Notes: generated by a model from the sequence alone, not told the origin. 64,000 nt of DNA from Spinacia oleracea (GCF_020520425.1 NC_079490.1:38014723-38078722), one strand, 5' to 3'. Positions 43,701 through 55,563 are shown, numbered from the stretch's first letter. Made by a program: numbers and translations.

Positions 43701-46700
43701 GTTAAGCAGACCACAGGAAGAGCCTAATCGGCTAGGAGTTGCACATGTACCAGCCCTGTGATACATAAATATATTTCACTTATAAAATATGAGGCAAAAG
43801 GATTCATAACCAATTGACTCACCAACTAATATAATTCTCCTGAAATGGGTATGAGACACACAAGAGGCACAACCATTAAAAGCATACTCCGTATTATCTA
43901 CATACTTAGTGCTCATATACATTAGTCTTGCGCGATAGTGTACCAAAAATTTCAGAAATAGACTCTATTTAGCAACAATCATTTAATGCAATATCATTCA
44001 AAAGCTGCATGAACCGCCAGGCCCAGCGAGAAGCCGAGAATGCCATGGAAACACATACTCCGTACATCATGGCCAATGTAAGACGTTGTTCTTTTTGATA
44101 AAACTAGCAACATGTAGTCCAAACCGTTGTTCTCAGGTTCAGAATCCGATGAAATAAAAAAGGAAAATCAAGAAACAATAGATTCATGGAAACAAGACAA
44201 ACAAAAAAATATCATTTAGTAATCTCGGTCTCCCAAAAGGTAGTCAGATACAAAAACACGCCACATTAACATTTTCATATAATAGGTAAGACCATTAGAG
44301 TAAATCATCTAGAATAAGCTGACAAAACAAGCGGACAGTATAGAGAGCAAGTGAAATCAAATTCTATATTTCTTCAGAAATTACCTCAAGAAGTAAAAGC
44401 CCTACAACTCCGAGCACCAGCCCTGCAGCTCCAACATACCCAATCGACTCGCCAAAGAAAAGAGCAGCAAGTACAGCCACTGTAAGAGGCTGTGAGTCAA
44501 TTATAACCTGTAGTCATGGACTTCAGCCGTAAGCTCCAGAGTCGAAGTTTTATATGAGAGAAGAAATATGACAGCCCACAAAAATACGAAATTGCATACA
44601 ATGTGTCATAGTTCTCTTCTATGGTGCAAAACCGTAATTTTTAATCTCCATAGTGAAAGCAGCAAAATGTTGTATGAAGTGTTTAAATTGAGATATGGCA
44701 GTGATGTATTACTGTTGAGCTACGTGACCTGTCAAGTGCCGAGATGGAATTAGTGGCACCGCTATTAAACTACCATGGGTTAGCATTATTCTATAAGATG
44801 TTGGAAGAAGCATCAAATGGAGATTATACATAGCCATCCGCTTTTATAGGAATTTCTTGGTTGATGAATTAGCTAGTTACCCAAGTCTAAGGACACTTTC
44901 GCCATAATTTTTATTAGATTAAAGAAATTTGTTTACCTGAGAGTTCCTCAAGGTAATTTTTCAAGCTATTATTAGATTATCTTCTGTAATCGATCACTAA
45001 TATAAAGAATATAATTTAGGAAGATCATATTTAGATCTAGAAGTTATTAGTGTATGGTTAAGAATTACCCTGCAAAAGGAATTGAGCAGTTCGGTGAGGG
45101 TATTATTTTATAGAGTTTGTACAATAGTCCTGTGTTTTTTCAATTTTCTCCTTAATTCCTACTTCCTTCGGGTTTCCTTTAAAATCTATAAACTTAGCCT
45201 ATTGGCACTATTCACATACTCCCCTTTGACCAATGTTGGTGATTTATTCTCAAGGGAAAACATAGTCATGTGATATCTTGTTTGATTCGTCTCAATATAT
45301 AATTCTCAAATATTATTTTAAAAAAAATTTACTTATTGATAGTTAAAGATTTTAATGATCAAAGTTCCACATAGGCAAGCATGAAATACAGAGTGTTTAG
45401 ATTAAAAAATTGGTAACAAATGTCATTAAACGAAACATACGACCAAAAGAGGAATCTAGTAGGAACGTGGTGATACAGGGGAAGAGAAAATTATCTGGAA
45501 ACGAAGCCTATTCTTCTCTAATGAAAACATTCAAATGATTTAAAGGGAGCATACATTGTTCTTTGAGCAGCAAGTTAAGAAAACATCTACAGAAATTGTT
45601 CCTAATCAGACCTGATATACGAGAATGAAACTCCCAACTCAGACAAAAAGCTATTGCAGATGAAATTTAGGAATCACCAGGGCTGGCACTTCCAAACAAG
45701 ATGAATGTACAGAATATAACTAATATTAAATAAACGAAGTCACAGAGTTTTCCCATGCAAAAAACTTGGCAATTGAAGCACTTTAGAGAATTGATTCACT
45801 GGTCTCACTCTTAAATAAGCGATCAAGAGCTTAGGGCTCGTTCGGTAACAATTTATGTTTTGAGTTTTATGTTCTTAGAAACCTGAAAACAGATTTCTGT
45901 TGCGGTTTTGTACTTTTTCAAAACTAATAATAAACGCAACTTTCTTTTGGGATGAATACCAACTGCTTGATTTTTTAACACAAGTACGGAGCATAGATAA
46001 TGACAATCGTTCTTTCAAAATTAAAAATTAAATATAATTCTTCATATAAAATCAATTACTCCATTCCCAACTTCAGTAATTCATTACTCTTTTCATCAAA
46101 TCAATACAACTCCATATCAAATCTGACCGTAAAACCCCAAAATGTTGCATTTTATATCACAAATTATATACTAACTATAATTTTTGTCATACCAGTATTC
46201 TAGTATTTTTTTTGACATGAATCTCCAACCACATATTAGATCCAAAATCAAAGAGATGAATGAATTATTTTGAATATGGTACTTTTTATTTGTATTCAAA
46301 CAAGGTATAATCCATTAAAATCTCAGTAAAAGGTTGAACCATGAACGAAATTGGTATTCATGTCAAACTAATAAAAAAAAACCTTGACAGAAATTGGTGT
46401 TGTTGGAGAATAGGAGCATACCCCATTTGAAATATAAATTAATATGAAGATTGTGGAGCAGAGGAGGAGGCTGATGTGAACATTTAGGTTGCCGGTTTTC
46501 GTCCACTGCCATTAGAGGTCATATTGAGGTTTTGGAGAGAGAAAATGACCAGGTCAAGAGGAGGGAGAAAGAAAGGAATAAGTTGTTTAAAACCAAAATT
46601 ATGAAACGCTATTCCGCTTTGGTTTTGTCAAAAGAGCAGTAAATTTGTTTTATAATCACTTTCACCGAACAAGTTTAGTTATTTATTTTAGTTTTAAAGG

Positions 46701-48693
46701 AAAACCAGGAATCGTAGTAATGCCGAACATACCCTTAGATTGAAGAAGTCCCCTAAAAAATTAGGTAAGGCATCAAAGCTTATGCATTCAGAGGCGCCCT
46801 GGAGCAGGACATCTACTTGTCGACAGTTTCTTATCAAAGAATGACATATGATTTCAAAGGATCCAAGTAGTCTCAAGGCGTTTCAGAAAGTAACTGAGCA
46901 TGAAACAAAAGCAGTATTTTGCTCAACAACGCCACAACAACGAACCAGAGAGGGTTAAAATGTCCTAAACTCCTAACCCCTTAAACTTAATAGAATTGTG
47001 TTTGCAAAGTAAAACAACTAGCATTACATTTCCGCGGGAAATATGACCAACTAGCAGAGCTATTATCAAGAGTGAAAGCTGCAGAAGGATCCTTTGTACA
47101 GACACAGGAAGTCAGTCAAGCAACTAAATGAACTGTTAGAAAGTAAACATACACTGCCCAGACCTGCAGATGTTCGCAGCAAACCTTCTGCAAGGAATCC
47201 CTGAAACACGCCAACAACAAATAATCACTATGCAAGTTTTTAGAACATACAATCAAAAATGATTAAAGCCGATGTCTGTCAGAAAAAAAAAATATGTAAA
47301 CATTGATACATTCTAAAAAATAACTGTATGCAATAAAAATAATAAAAAAATAAAATATTTCTTTCATAAACTTAATCCACACACAGAGACTTCTTAAGGT
47401 AGAATATAGATGATGATCATGGTATATATGACAGAATTTCTCTCTTTTTTCACTGGCCTTGTTCGTTCAGCATAGTTAGTAAGTTCATCCACAAATTGAG
47501 TCTGCAGAATCAACCTTTGATTCCCTGTATTTCCAGACGATTGTCCTGCAATATTAACTAACGTAAATGTGCCTGCTTTTTATTTTAGCATTATAATGTG
47601 CCTGATTTATAAGGAAAGGAGTGAACTTCTTATGAAAGCCTTGCTAATGTTCAATTCCAATATTTGGTGACAAAAGCTCGATTCCACTGACTACCTACTG
47701 ACTAACAAAAACCCTAAAAGAAGCTTTTTTCGAGGAAGTATCGCCCTCTGATATGTATTGGCAACTTGTTCAATACGCAGACACATTATTGAATAGTGAA
47801 ACCGCCCCAATTAGCTTTTCACTAAAATATAATCACATAGTTAACGCATTTACGGTTCATGTGTCAATTAGCCGGCATCAAATGCCTGTTAGCAACTTTT
47901 TACTCCTAACTTTGCCTTATAAATTCCAACATTACACCAACAAGAACACCTCCAACGAGCTTGCATTTTAAAATTCACCAATCACACAAGAAAAAGAACT
48001 ATAAATATACTACTACTCGGTTATAACAAAAACTCATATTCATATTGCAAAATATTACAACAGAAAAATACAAATGAGCAACAAACAGACAAGAAGAAAC
48101 AGCATGAAATGGAATACCTGAAAACAGGTGGCATCCACAAGAGCAAAGAGAGAGATTGAGAACCAAGCATTGAACCCCGAAGGCAAACGCCTACCCTTTG
48201 AGGCTGCGAACCCAATCAGCAACAATCCAGCCGGAATAAGCCGAAACGAGGCGATAAAAAAAGGACCCACTTTCGGCAAAACCTCCTTCATGGCAACCAT
48301 TGCAGTTCCCCAGAAGAAAAAGGGCGAAATCAACACTGCCCATTCCCACAAATTCCCCACTAACCCTAAATCAAACCCTAATTCCTCTTCACTTCTCTCT
48401 GAATTCTCGTTAATTATGCATTCTACTTCCGTCCCTGTTCCTATACATTCAATTTCGGACTGCTGAAACTCTGATTGCTCAGAAACGTCATCAGTTTCCG
48501 TCGATTTTGTTCGTCTGACGAATACCCGAATTCTGGAAGATTTTGTTTCAATGTTTGAGATATTTGATGAGGGTTTTGTGCTTAGGGTTGTTCGAAATTG
48601 AATTGGGTTGTGAAATTTTGGTTTGAAATTGTGGGATTTTGATGGGCTTGGGACATGGTAGTGGGTGGAGGAGAGTGGTGTTGTACACGCCAT
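40734..48693 (-). CDS. Plastid EamA-family transporter, WAT1-related (At3g02690-like), 7 exons
   Basis: Ten-pass drug/metabolite-type transporter, probably of the plastid envelope. Exons: 48693-48118, 47200-47153, 44507-44385, 42825-42676, 41335-41164, 40977-40917, 40839-40734, giving 411 residues with all joins in frame and GT-AG. The first about 100 residues are serine/threonine-rich with few acids at the start (MACTTPLSSTHYHVPSP), as in a chloroplast transit peptide, and then acidic. The membrane part starts at EWAVLISPFFFWGTAM. Two EamA repeats follow, with SAGLGSVIIDSQPLT linking exons 2 and 3, GSGEWWMLLSAQSMAIGTVM in exon 4, SALFYTSIFGSAISYG in exon 5 and SLTFLTPMFASIFG in exon 6. It matches the Arabidopsis protein At3g02690 as I recall it; the substrate is not known. 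Introns are long and hold transposons (45834-46734 and 41712-41942). Intact in my reading. Confidence 0.92.
41712..41942. mobile_element. Stowaway-like MITE in WAT1-like gene intron 4
   Basis: 231 bp with inverted ends CTACCTCCGTTCCTATTCG and (complement) CTACCTCTGTTCCTTTTTG, flanked by TA on both sides (41710-41711, 41943-41944). A start like CTCCCTCCGTTCC with TA duplication is typical of Tc1/mariner-derived Stowaway MITEs. Non-coding. Confidence 0.85.
43550..43765. other. Unusual, less AT-rich patch in WAT1-like gene intron 3
   Basis: About 215 bases with balanced composition (for example GGCCCGTGCCCCTCACC, AGAGCCTAATCGGCTAGG) inside an AT-rich intron. The texture resembles plant mitochondrial DNA, but I cannot identify a source. 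No inverted ends or target duplication are visible. Confidence 0.25.
45834..46734. mobile_element. Harbinger-like non-autonomous element in WAT1-like gene intron 2
   Basis: 901 bp with inverted ends GGGCTCGTTCGGTA and (complement) GGGTATGTTCGGCA, flanked by TTA on both sides (45831-45833, 46735-46737). TTA duplication with GGG...GTT-GG-type ends fits PIF/Harbinger (Tourist) elements. No transposase ORF is present. Confidence 0.75.
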
Positions 48694-48878
48694 AATTCTC
48701 TCTCCTCCGATGTACTATAAGTTTCAGCTAATGCAAACGATTGAGTAGTTTTTGAGAAGCTGGTAGTGCAAGGGTGCAACTGTACATGCGAATAGATGAT
48801 GACAACAGAGGGAATGTGTGATCAGCAAATGACCACGAAAGCGACCAACGACGGAGTGATCAACTCGGTTTGATTCAA
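48694..48878. other. Upstream region of the WAT1-like gene
   Basis: Short interval before the composite repeat starting at 48879. It must contain the 5' untranslated region and core promoter, or the promoter extends into the repeat. I see no clear TATA box. Confidence 0.35.
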
Positions 48879-49324
48879 ACTAGTGTGTGGCCCGGGCGAT
48901 GCCCCGATCGCTACACTGAATAGTTAAAATTTTAGATTTTTCTTGAGCTCAATATTTGACGAAATGCATGTATACAGCAAAGTTAAAAACATCAATTAAG
49001 TTTGTCAACTACACAGACACACTACGTCATTTATCATGCCAAGTAATTTTTCAATTAGATCATCTTACAATTGTATAATTTGTTTTCTAGTGGAACTAAG
49101 TGCTTCAAATATAACACCAAATTAGATATAAGCAGCCATATAAGGTATTTCTATAGTTGATGCTTATGAGATTCATGACATCATGTTTTTTCATAGTTGT
49201 CCTAATTATTTATTTTTATTTTTTTCAAAATATTCCATAGAAAATAAAAATCAAATGAAAATTTAGTTGGTTTAGACTTTATGTTAACATTTATTTATAA
49301 ATTAATGTGAAGAAATAAACCACA

Positions 49325-49450
49325 ATTGGTGGTTGGTTAAGATGGTAATGAGAATTATCATTTAGACATGAGGTCTAGAGTTCGAACCTTGTTGTATTGA
49401 TTTTTGGTTATCCATGACATGACATACCACTTGGTGAGTGAATGATGTGG
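49325..49450 (+). mobile_element. Possible tRNA-derived SINE fragment
   Basis: GGTTGGTTAAGATGG resembles an RNA polymerase III A box, and GAGTTCGAACC about 50 bases later matches a B box (GGTTCRANNCC). The spacing fits a tRNA-derived SINE head. The region cannot fold as a functional tRNA by eye. Its 3' end is not defined. Confidence 0.35.
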
Positions 49451-49492
49451 CGCAAAGGGGGAGTACTACGTGACCAATCCCACTTGTATGGA

Positions 49493-49525
49493 CCCGGTCC
49501 ATGCTAAAATTAGCGTGGACCAGGG
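49493..49525. repeat. Palindrome, left copy
   Basis: GGTCCATGCTAA...TTAGCGTGGACC, an inverted repeat with 12-base arms (one mismatch), also present at 53369-53400. Together the two copies frame the AGTAACTAT-rich field. Confidence 0.7.
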
Positions 49526-50029
49526 TGTTTTTGTAAATTAACAATCAGGAATATTTCACCTGACCTAACATACCTCCTTCCCCTTCTTTCTCTCCCTTCC
49601 CTCTACACTACCCCTTTCATTTTCTCTCTCCCCCCTTTCCCCCATGGCTTCCAAGTAGAACCAGCCTATTTACAACGACGATGATTCGACAATGATGATG
49701 ATCATGTCAGTGAGCCTCTCAATGATGGTGTTCCCAACGACGATATTATCGTTGATTCCGATTCTTCTTCCGGCGACCGCGGAGATTCCACCGCTGTACC
49801 AATAATTAACAATATATATTTATGCATCCTGGAAGTTCTTGTAAAGATGGTTAGGATACGAGAATATGAAGAGGCACTATTGCAAAATTGCAACAGTAGA
49901 GAAGGCGGGCACTCATAATCCTTGGCTGCTCCGCTTTTGATATTCAGGGAATTCAAAATTGATGTGGGCCGAAAGGCTATTGGGTAACTACCTTTAAAAT
50001 TGTTACTAGAACTTGTGGATATGGCTTGG

Positions 50030-52800
50030 GTTCTTCATCATGAGTTATATCGTATAGAAATAGTTAGTAGTAAATATTTATATAGTGTAGAAATAGTAAT
50101 TCTTCAATATCATATTATGGCTCTTTCTATTTTATAGTTACTATTATATATCATATAATTATTGAAATAAAAAAGATTAACTATGTCAAAAGTAAGAGTA
50201 ATTATATTCATTCTTGCAGACAAAAAGAGTAAATTATAGAAACTATATGTTATGTAAAGTAACTATATTTTTAGCATAGTTACTATGAAAAAATAATAAT
50301 ATAGTTTTTCCGATAATAATAACTATTCCATCCAAAGGGTAACTATATCATGTAGAAAATAATTTTAATTGAAAAACAATTACTATAAAAATAAGAATAA
50401 TTATATACTCATTCTTGCAGACAAAAAGAGTAAATTATAGAAATTATAGGTTCTGTAAAGTAACTATATCTTCAGAATAGTAACTATGAAAAAAAATATA
50501 GTCATTTCAATAAGAATAACTATTCTATCCAAAGAGTAACTATATCATATAGAAAAGTAATTTTAACTGTAAAACAATTACTATAAAAATAAGAATAATT
50601 ATATACTCATTCTTGCAGACAAAAGGAGTAAATTATAGAAACTATAGGTTCTATAAAGTAACTATATCTTCAGAATAGTACCTAGCTATGAAAAAAAATT
50701 ATAGTCATTTCGATAAGAATAACTATTTTATCCAAAGAGTAACTATACCATATAGAAAAGTAATTTTAATCGTATAACAATTACTACGAAGTATTTTTTA
50801 AAATAACAATATAATATAGATGCTTTAGAGGTCATATAGTAACTTTTTCGATTATAGTTACTATTATTTCATATAATTACTGTAAAAAAAAAAAGAGTAA
50901 CTATATTAAAAGTAAGAGTAATTATAACTCTTGAACAATAATATAATTAAGAAAACATTAACTACATGATTAGTTGTTTTTAGCTACGACACTCTAATTA
51001 TTTACATCTATTCAGACACATTAAACTCAAATGTTTTTGAACTAAAAAGTACTAATCGACACGTCCACGTCCCTTCTTTACACCAACACGTCCTCTCCTT
51101 TGACGTCCGCGTCCTCTCTTTTCTCTACCACGTCCTTGGTTTTCATTGTTGTCAAAATTTTCTTCTTGTTCTTCTCCTTCTTTTGTTTTCCTTGCAGAAG
51201 TTATTCTTCGCATGACTTCAATTCTAGATGAATCATCTTTGTATTTCTGAATTAATAATATATAAACTAAGTTAATAATTTAACATTTAAGTGTGAAAAA
51301 ATGACATAGTAACTTATGTAAAACATATAGTTTTTATTATGCATCATACAGTAACTCTTAGAATTAATGATGGTAAGATATTCGCAGAGTTGCAGATATA
51401 GTTATTGTTATAGTCATATAGTTACTGTCATAATAATACAGTCACTCTTATTACTAATAACATAGAGACAAAAAAAAGAACATAAAAAGAACAAAATGAT
51501 AGCACAATAACTATTAAAAACATGTAGTTACTATTATACATGATATAGTATATTTTATTATTAATGATAGTCATATATTACCAGAGTTGCATATATAGTT
51601 ATTGTTATGATCATATAGGTAATGTGATCATAACATAGTAACTCTTATTAATAATAAGATAGAGGACAACAAAGAACATAAAAAGAACAGTATAATATAC
51701 GAAGTACATAATAATTATATCACACATATAGTTACTATTATACAAGATATAATACCTATAAATATTATTGATGGTCATTTAGTCACATAGTTGCAGACAT
51801 AGTTGGTGTGATAATAATATAGTAACTCTTTTTTTTTGACGGTATAATATAGTAACTCTATTACTAAAAATATAGAATAAACATAAAAAACATGCACATA
51901 ACATAATAAACTAACATAGTACCTATTTCAAACATATAGTAACTATATAAAACATACAATAACTATTGAAGAAAATAAACATATGGTAACAAATCATGAT
52001 AAAATAAACATAATGCCTATTTCAAACATATAGTAACTATATAAATAATATAGTAACTATTGAAGAAAATAAACATATTGTAACAAATCATGATAAAATA
52101 AACATAGTACCTATTTCAAAAATATAGTAACTATATAAAACATGTAGTAACTATATAAAACATATAGGGACTATTATAATAATATGGTAATTATTGTACA
52201 CATATAATAACTATTATAATCATATATCCACTATCTAAGAAGCGAACAAAAACATACTCTAAATAACATAGTACATAATGTAATCGTATAGTAACTATTA
52301 TTTATCAAAGTCACTATAAACTGGTCATAACATAATAACTATCTTAAATACATAGTTATTGTTTAAAACTTAAAATAACTTTCTAAAAAATATAATAACT
52401 ATTTTAAACATATAGTTACTCTTTTAAAGTTATAGTAACTTTTTAAAATATATAGTTACTCTAAAAACTACTACTAACATAAACACAACGAACATTCCAG
52501 TGGCTATTAAAAATACTATTTCGCAACATAAATTAAAGGTAACTATATCATTTATATACTAACTATGTGAAACACTAACCCTAATTTCAACAAAACAACA
52601 AACATTTCAAATCACTCAACAAAATAATAACTATTGTACACATATAGTAACTACTGTACACATATAGTAACCATTAAAATAATATAGTAACTACTGTACA
52701 CACATAGTAACCATTAAAATTACATAGTACCTCTTTAAACCGTATAGTTACTGTAATACTCATATAGTTACTATTTAAGATCGTGAAGTCATTGATCGAA
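50030..52800. repeat. AT-rich field of AGTAACTAT / ATAGTTACTAT motifs
   Basis: Dozens of copies of a roughly 10-base motif (AGTAACTAT, TAGTTACTAT and variants) in both orientations, with a loose 20-45 base spacing and some longer duplicated blocks: the segment around 50220-50360 recurs near 50410-50560 and 50600-50750. Apart from one basic coding scrap at 51050-51245 there is no coding sequence. Confidence 0.75.
51050..51245 (-). pseudogene. Remnant 3' exon encoding an RG-rich tail
   Basis: On the minus strand, after a plausible acceptor (TTCAG), an open frame of about 60 codons runs from YKDDSSRIEVMRR through GEEQEENFDNNENQ to an arginine/glycine-rich end (RGRGREKRGRGRQRRGR) and a stop. It has protein-like codon structure, unlike its surroundings. 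It may be the last exon of a transposon gene; I do not recognise the family. Confidence 0.35.
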
Positions 52801-52914
52801 TTCGCGAAGTGAAAACAATATTTCGGCAAAACACAAACATTAATTTCTCCAAAACAACAAATATTTTCAATTTTAAATAAAAATAGACTAAAAATTCTTT
52901 AAAAATACAACAAA

Positions 52915-53040
52915 CCGAGATGTGATCTCTAAAAATTCTTGCGAAGATTTGTAGACGAGTGCAAATTCTTCATTCGGTTTCTGCAACGACGAACCTCCTT
53001 CTTGATCTACTAATTCCTCCAATTTTTCCTCATCTAATAG
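52915..53040 (-). pseudogene. Remnant acidic 5' exon-like piece
   Basis: A minus-strand open stretch beginning LLDEEKLEELVDQEGG and continuing with NEEFALVYKSSQEFLEI. It lies upstream, in the same orientation, of the RG-rich scrap at 51050-51245, separated from it by AGTAACTAT repeats. Together they may be the first and last exons of an internally deleted transposon gene. Function unknown. Confidence 0.3.
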
Positions 53041-53368
53041 ATCCAGTTATAAGAATTATAAGATAATTACGAAGAAAAAAGAACAAAACCTAGAAATTTG
53101 GGATAAATTTGAAAAAGCATAGAGAGAAAATGAAGAGAGAGAAATGAAAGAGAAATGAACAAAATGCAGATCTGAAATTTTGAAAAATAAAAAAGTTTAA
53201 AACGTATATAAAGTGGGCAAGACACAAATCGCATTGAAACTGTACAAAACACATAGTAACTCTTTAAAACACATAGTTACTGTAATACGCATATAGTTAC
53301 TATTTAAAATCACAAAATAACTGTCACGTGACCGTTACTCATATTACCCATACAAATTACTCTGCTGC

Positions 53369-53400
53369 CTTGGTCCACGCTAAGTTAGCGTGGACCAGGT
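53369..53400. repeat. Palindrome, right copy
   Basis: GGTCCACGCTAA...TTAGCGTGGACC, perfect 12-base arms, matching the copy at 49493-49525. Confidence 0.75.
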
Positions 53401-54072
53401 TTATATTAGTGTAATATCTACGTGACACATAGACGTTTTCCAAAACGCCTTTTAATATATTAGTATAGATTACTCTCTGAAATTATAAGAACTTAGAGCT
53501 CCTTTTATTTATCGGTCTAATCTGAATTAATTTTTCTTATTTTATTTGATTTTTTATAATTAAAATTTAAAATAAAAAAAACAATAATTACGGAGTATGT
53601 GTTAAAAATATTAATATCACAATCGGTATTGCTCGTAAAATAAATTATATTAACTAGTTCGGAACCCGTGTCAGTCACATACTCACATATGCTTATTCAT
53701 TTATATTTATTATTTTTATACGTTCATGTATCATATAGGAAAAGATAATGTATAGCCAAATAAAAATAACTCAATTAAAAATTATTCTAGACTTTGTAAT
53801 TTGGATCTCGATGCAAAGAGATAGAACCCAACAACATTATTAAAATAAAAACCATAGGAGTAGTACTTTTTCCAAATACTTCTAATTAATCACCAAAAAA
53901 ATGACACAGTATAAAGTCTTTATACCCCGTTTAGTAGCTCGTAATAAATTGTGGGAATGGAAATAAATTTAAATGTTATTTGGCAAGAAAATAACATTAT
54001 GATGTTCATGGTAATGAAATTTTGTCTCAAATTTTGTCTCAAATCAAAATTTGGGTTTGTTCATAATGTAAT

Positions 54073-54281
54073 TAGGCTTCATTCTATTGGACTTATTTTG
54101 ACTGAACTTATATTATCTGAACTTATATAAACTTATTTTATCTGAAAAATACGTATTTTGTCTGAAATAAACTTATTTGTGTGTGAAAATTTCTGAAAAA
54201 AACTTATTTTTACTGAACTTATATTATCTGAACTTATTTTGTCTGAAATAAATCAAAATAAATCGAACAGAACAAGGCCTT
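54073..54281. mobile_element. MITE nested in the Harbinger-like element
   Basis: The ends AGGCTTCATTCTATTGGACTT and (complement) AGGCCTTGTTCTGTTCGATTT are imperfect inverted repeats. The interior repeats CTGAACTTATTTT-type units. Its ends resemble those of the GATAA-rich element next to it. Confidence 0.5.
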
Positions 54282-54375
54282 ATTGTATACAGTTTTGTGG
54301 ATACTTTTAAGTTCTTCGTAGTTTATTTTTTAGTGGTACTTTTTAAATAGATATGTTTATTAGCTTAGCCAGGCT

Positions 54376-54801
54376 CTGTTCTCTTCACCTTATTTTCACT
54401 TATTTCAGGTCTGATAAGATAAGATAAGATAAAATAAGATAAAATAAGGGTCAATAAGATAAGATAAGATAAGATAAGATAAGTTCAGGGTCAATAAGAT
54501 AAGATAAGATAAGATAAGATAAGTTCATGGCCAATAAGATAAGATAAGATAAGATAAGGTAAATATTACATAAGGTTATACTATAAGTTTCAATAAAATA
54601 AGGATCAATAAGATAAGATAAGGGTCAATAAGATAAGATAAGATAAGATAAGATAAGATAAGATAAGGGTCAATAAGTTCAGATAAGATAAGATAAGATA
54701 AGATAAGGATCAATAAGATAAGATAAGATAAGATAAGATAAGATAAGTTCAGGGCCAATAAGATAAGATAAGATAAGTGAAATTCAGGTGAAGAGAACAC
54801 T
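54376..54801. mobile_element. MITE filled by a (GATAA)n microsatellite
   Basis: The terminal inverted repeats TGTTCTCTTCACCT...TTCACTTAT are present at both ends (start about 54377, end about 54800). Nearly all the interior is AGATA repeats, broken by short spacers of the form GGGTCAATAAG and AGTTCAGG. An ORF on the minus strand there (LSYLILSYLIL type) is a repeat artefact. Confidence 0.65.
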
Positions 54802-55563
54802 AGTCTAATATTTACCGTTCGTTTAATCAGTTACCTTTGTAGTATAATCACCAAAAATTATTTATGAACTGGGGTTGGGAAAGTTCGAGACTATGGTGTA
54901 TTTTCATTGTATTCGATCTTCGTTCTCTTTTTTTTCTTATACCGGAGTCATTTAGTCATTGTAATTCATCCGAAAAGATTATTAAGTTTGTCCGTCGTGT
55001 TTTCTTCCCTTGACAAAAAAAATAAAAATATTGTTCTATTTCTTCATAAATTTGCATCTCCGCCTAATACCAGTCCCCCAAATGGTAACGAATTGAATTT
55101 TATAAAGAAAAAAAAGATAATTTGGAATGAACTAGCATTACCATGGGAATGAATATTGGTTTTTCTTACAAATTTACATACAAATTCATTCTCGTTGGCA
55201 CCATTTATAGCTAGATACCAAACAGGCCCTTAGTATAATTCCAAACGACGTAGTACATGATATATACTCATAAGCCGATGTTGCACCTATCAAGAGTAAT
55301 TAACCTATGATTTGAAGATAAACACAATAGTAAAATAGTTCCTCGCTCAATTCTTAAAGAAATTGTGATAATCTAAATTATCAAGTAATACTTCGTATAA
55401 GGTTCAGTTATGTTATGATTCTTGCGATTTCTTGTGAGCGCATTTAATTTGATCTTCATGACATCCTCTAGTTCCTAAAAAAGTCGACACTCAATCTATG
55501 TTCTGCATTATTTTTTTGCCCATTATGCCCTTTAATTGGTTAATTATTTACAATATTGTCATG

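Larger units (their letters stand above)
48879..53470. mobile_element. Composite repeat, probably a large non-autonomous transposon with remnant exons
   Basis: It begins with ACTAGTGTGTGGCCCGGGCG and ends at TTTTAATATATTAGTATAG, sequences that resemble the two ends of a dispersed plant repeat. Inside are a SINE-like stretch (about 49325-49450), a palindrome at 49493-49525 repeated at 53369-53400, a long AT-rich field dominated by AGTAACTAT motifs (50030-52800), and two protein-coding scraps on the minus strand (53040-52915 and 51245-51050). No complete transposase is present. The superfamily is not clear to me; the limits are approximate. Confidence 0.45.
53923..55229. mobile_element. Harbinger/Tourist-like element with two nested insertions
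   Basis: The outer ends TACCCCGTTTAGTA and (complement) GGGCCTGTTTGGTA are imperfect inverted repeats flanked by TTA (53920-53922, 55230-55232). The two outer parts match the MITE relative at 33398-33700, showing that the middle (about 54060-54900) was inserted later. Two MITE-like insertions lie in that middle. Non-coding. Confidence 0.6.

Noticed and set aside
54576..54800. ORF with LSYLILSYLIL translation resembling a membrane protein
   Set aside because: Pure GATAA microsatellite translation.
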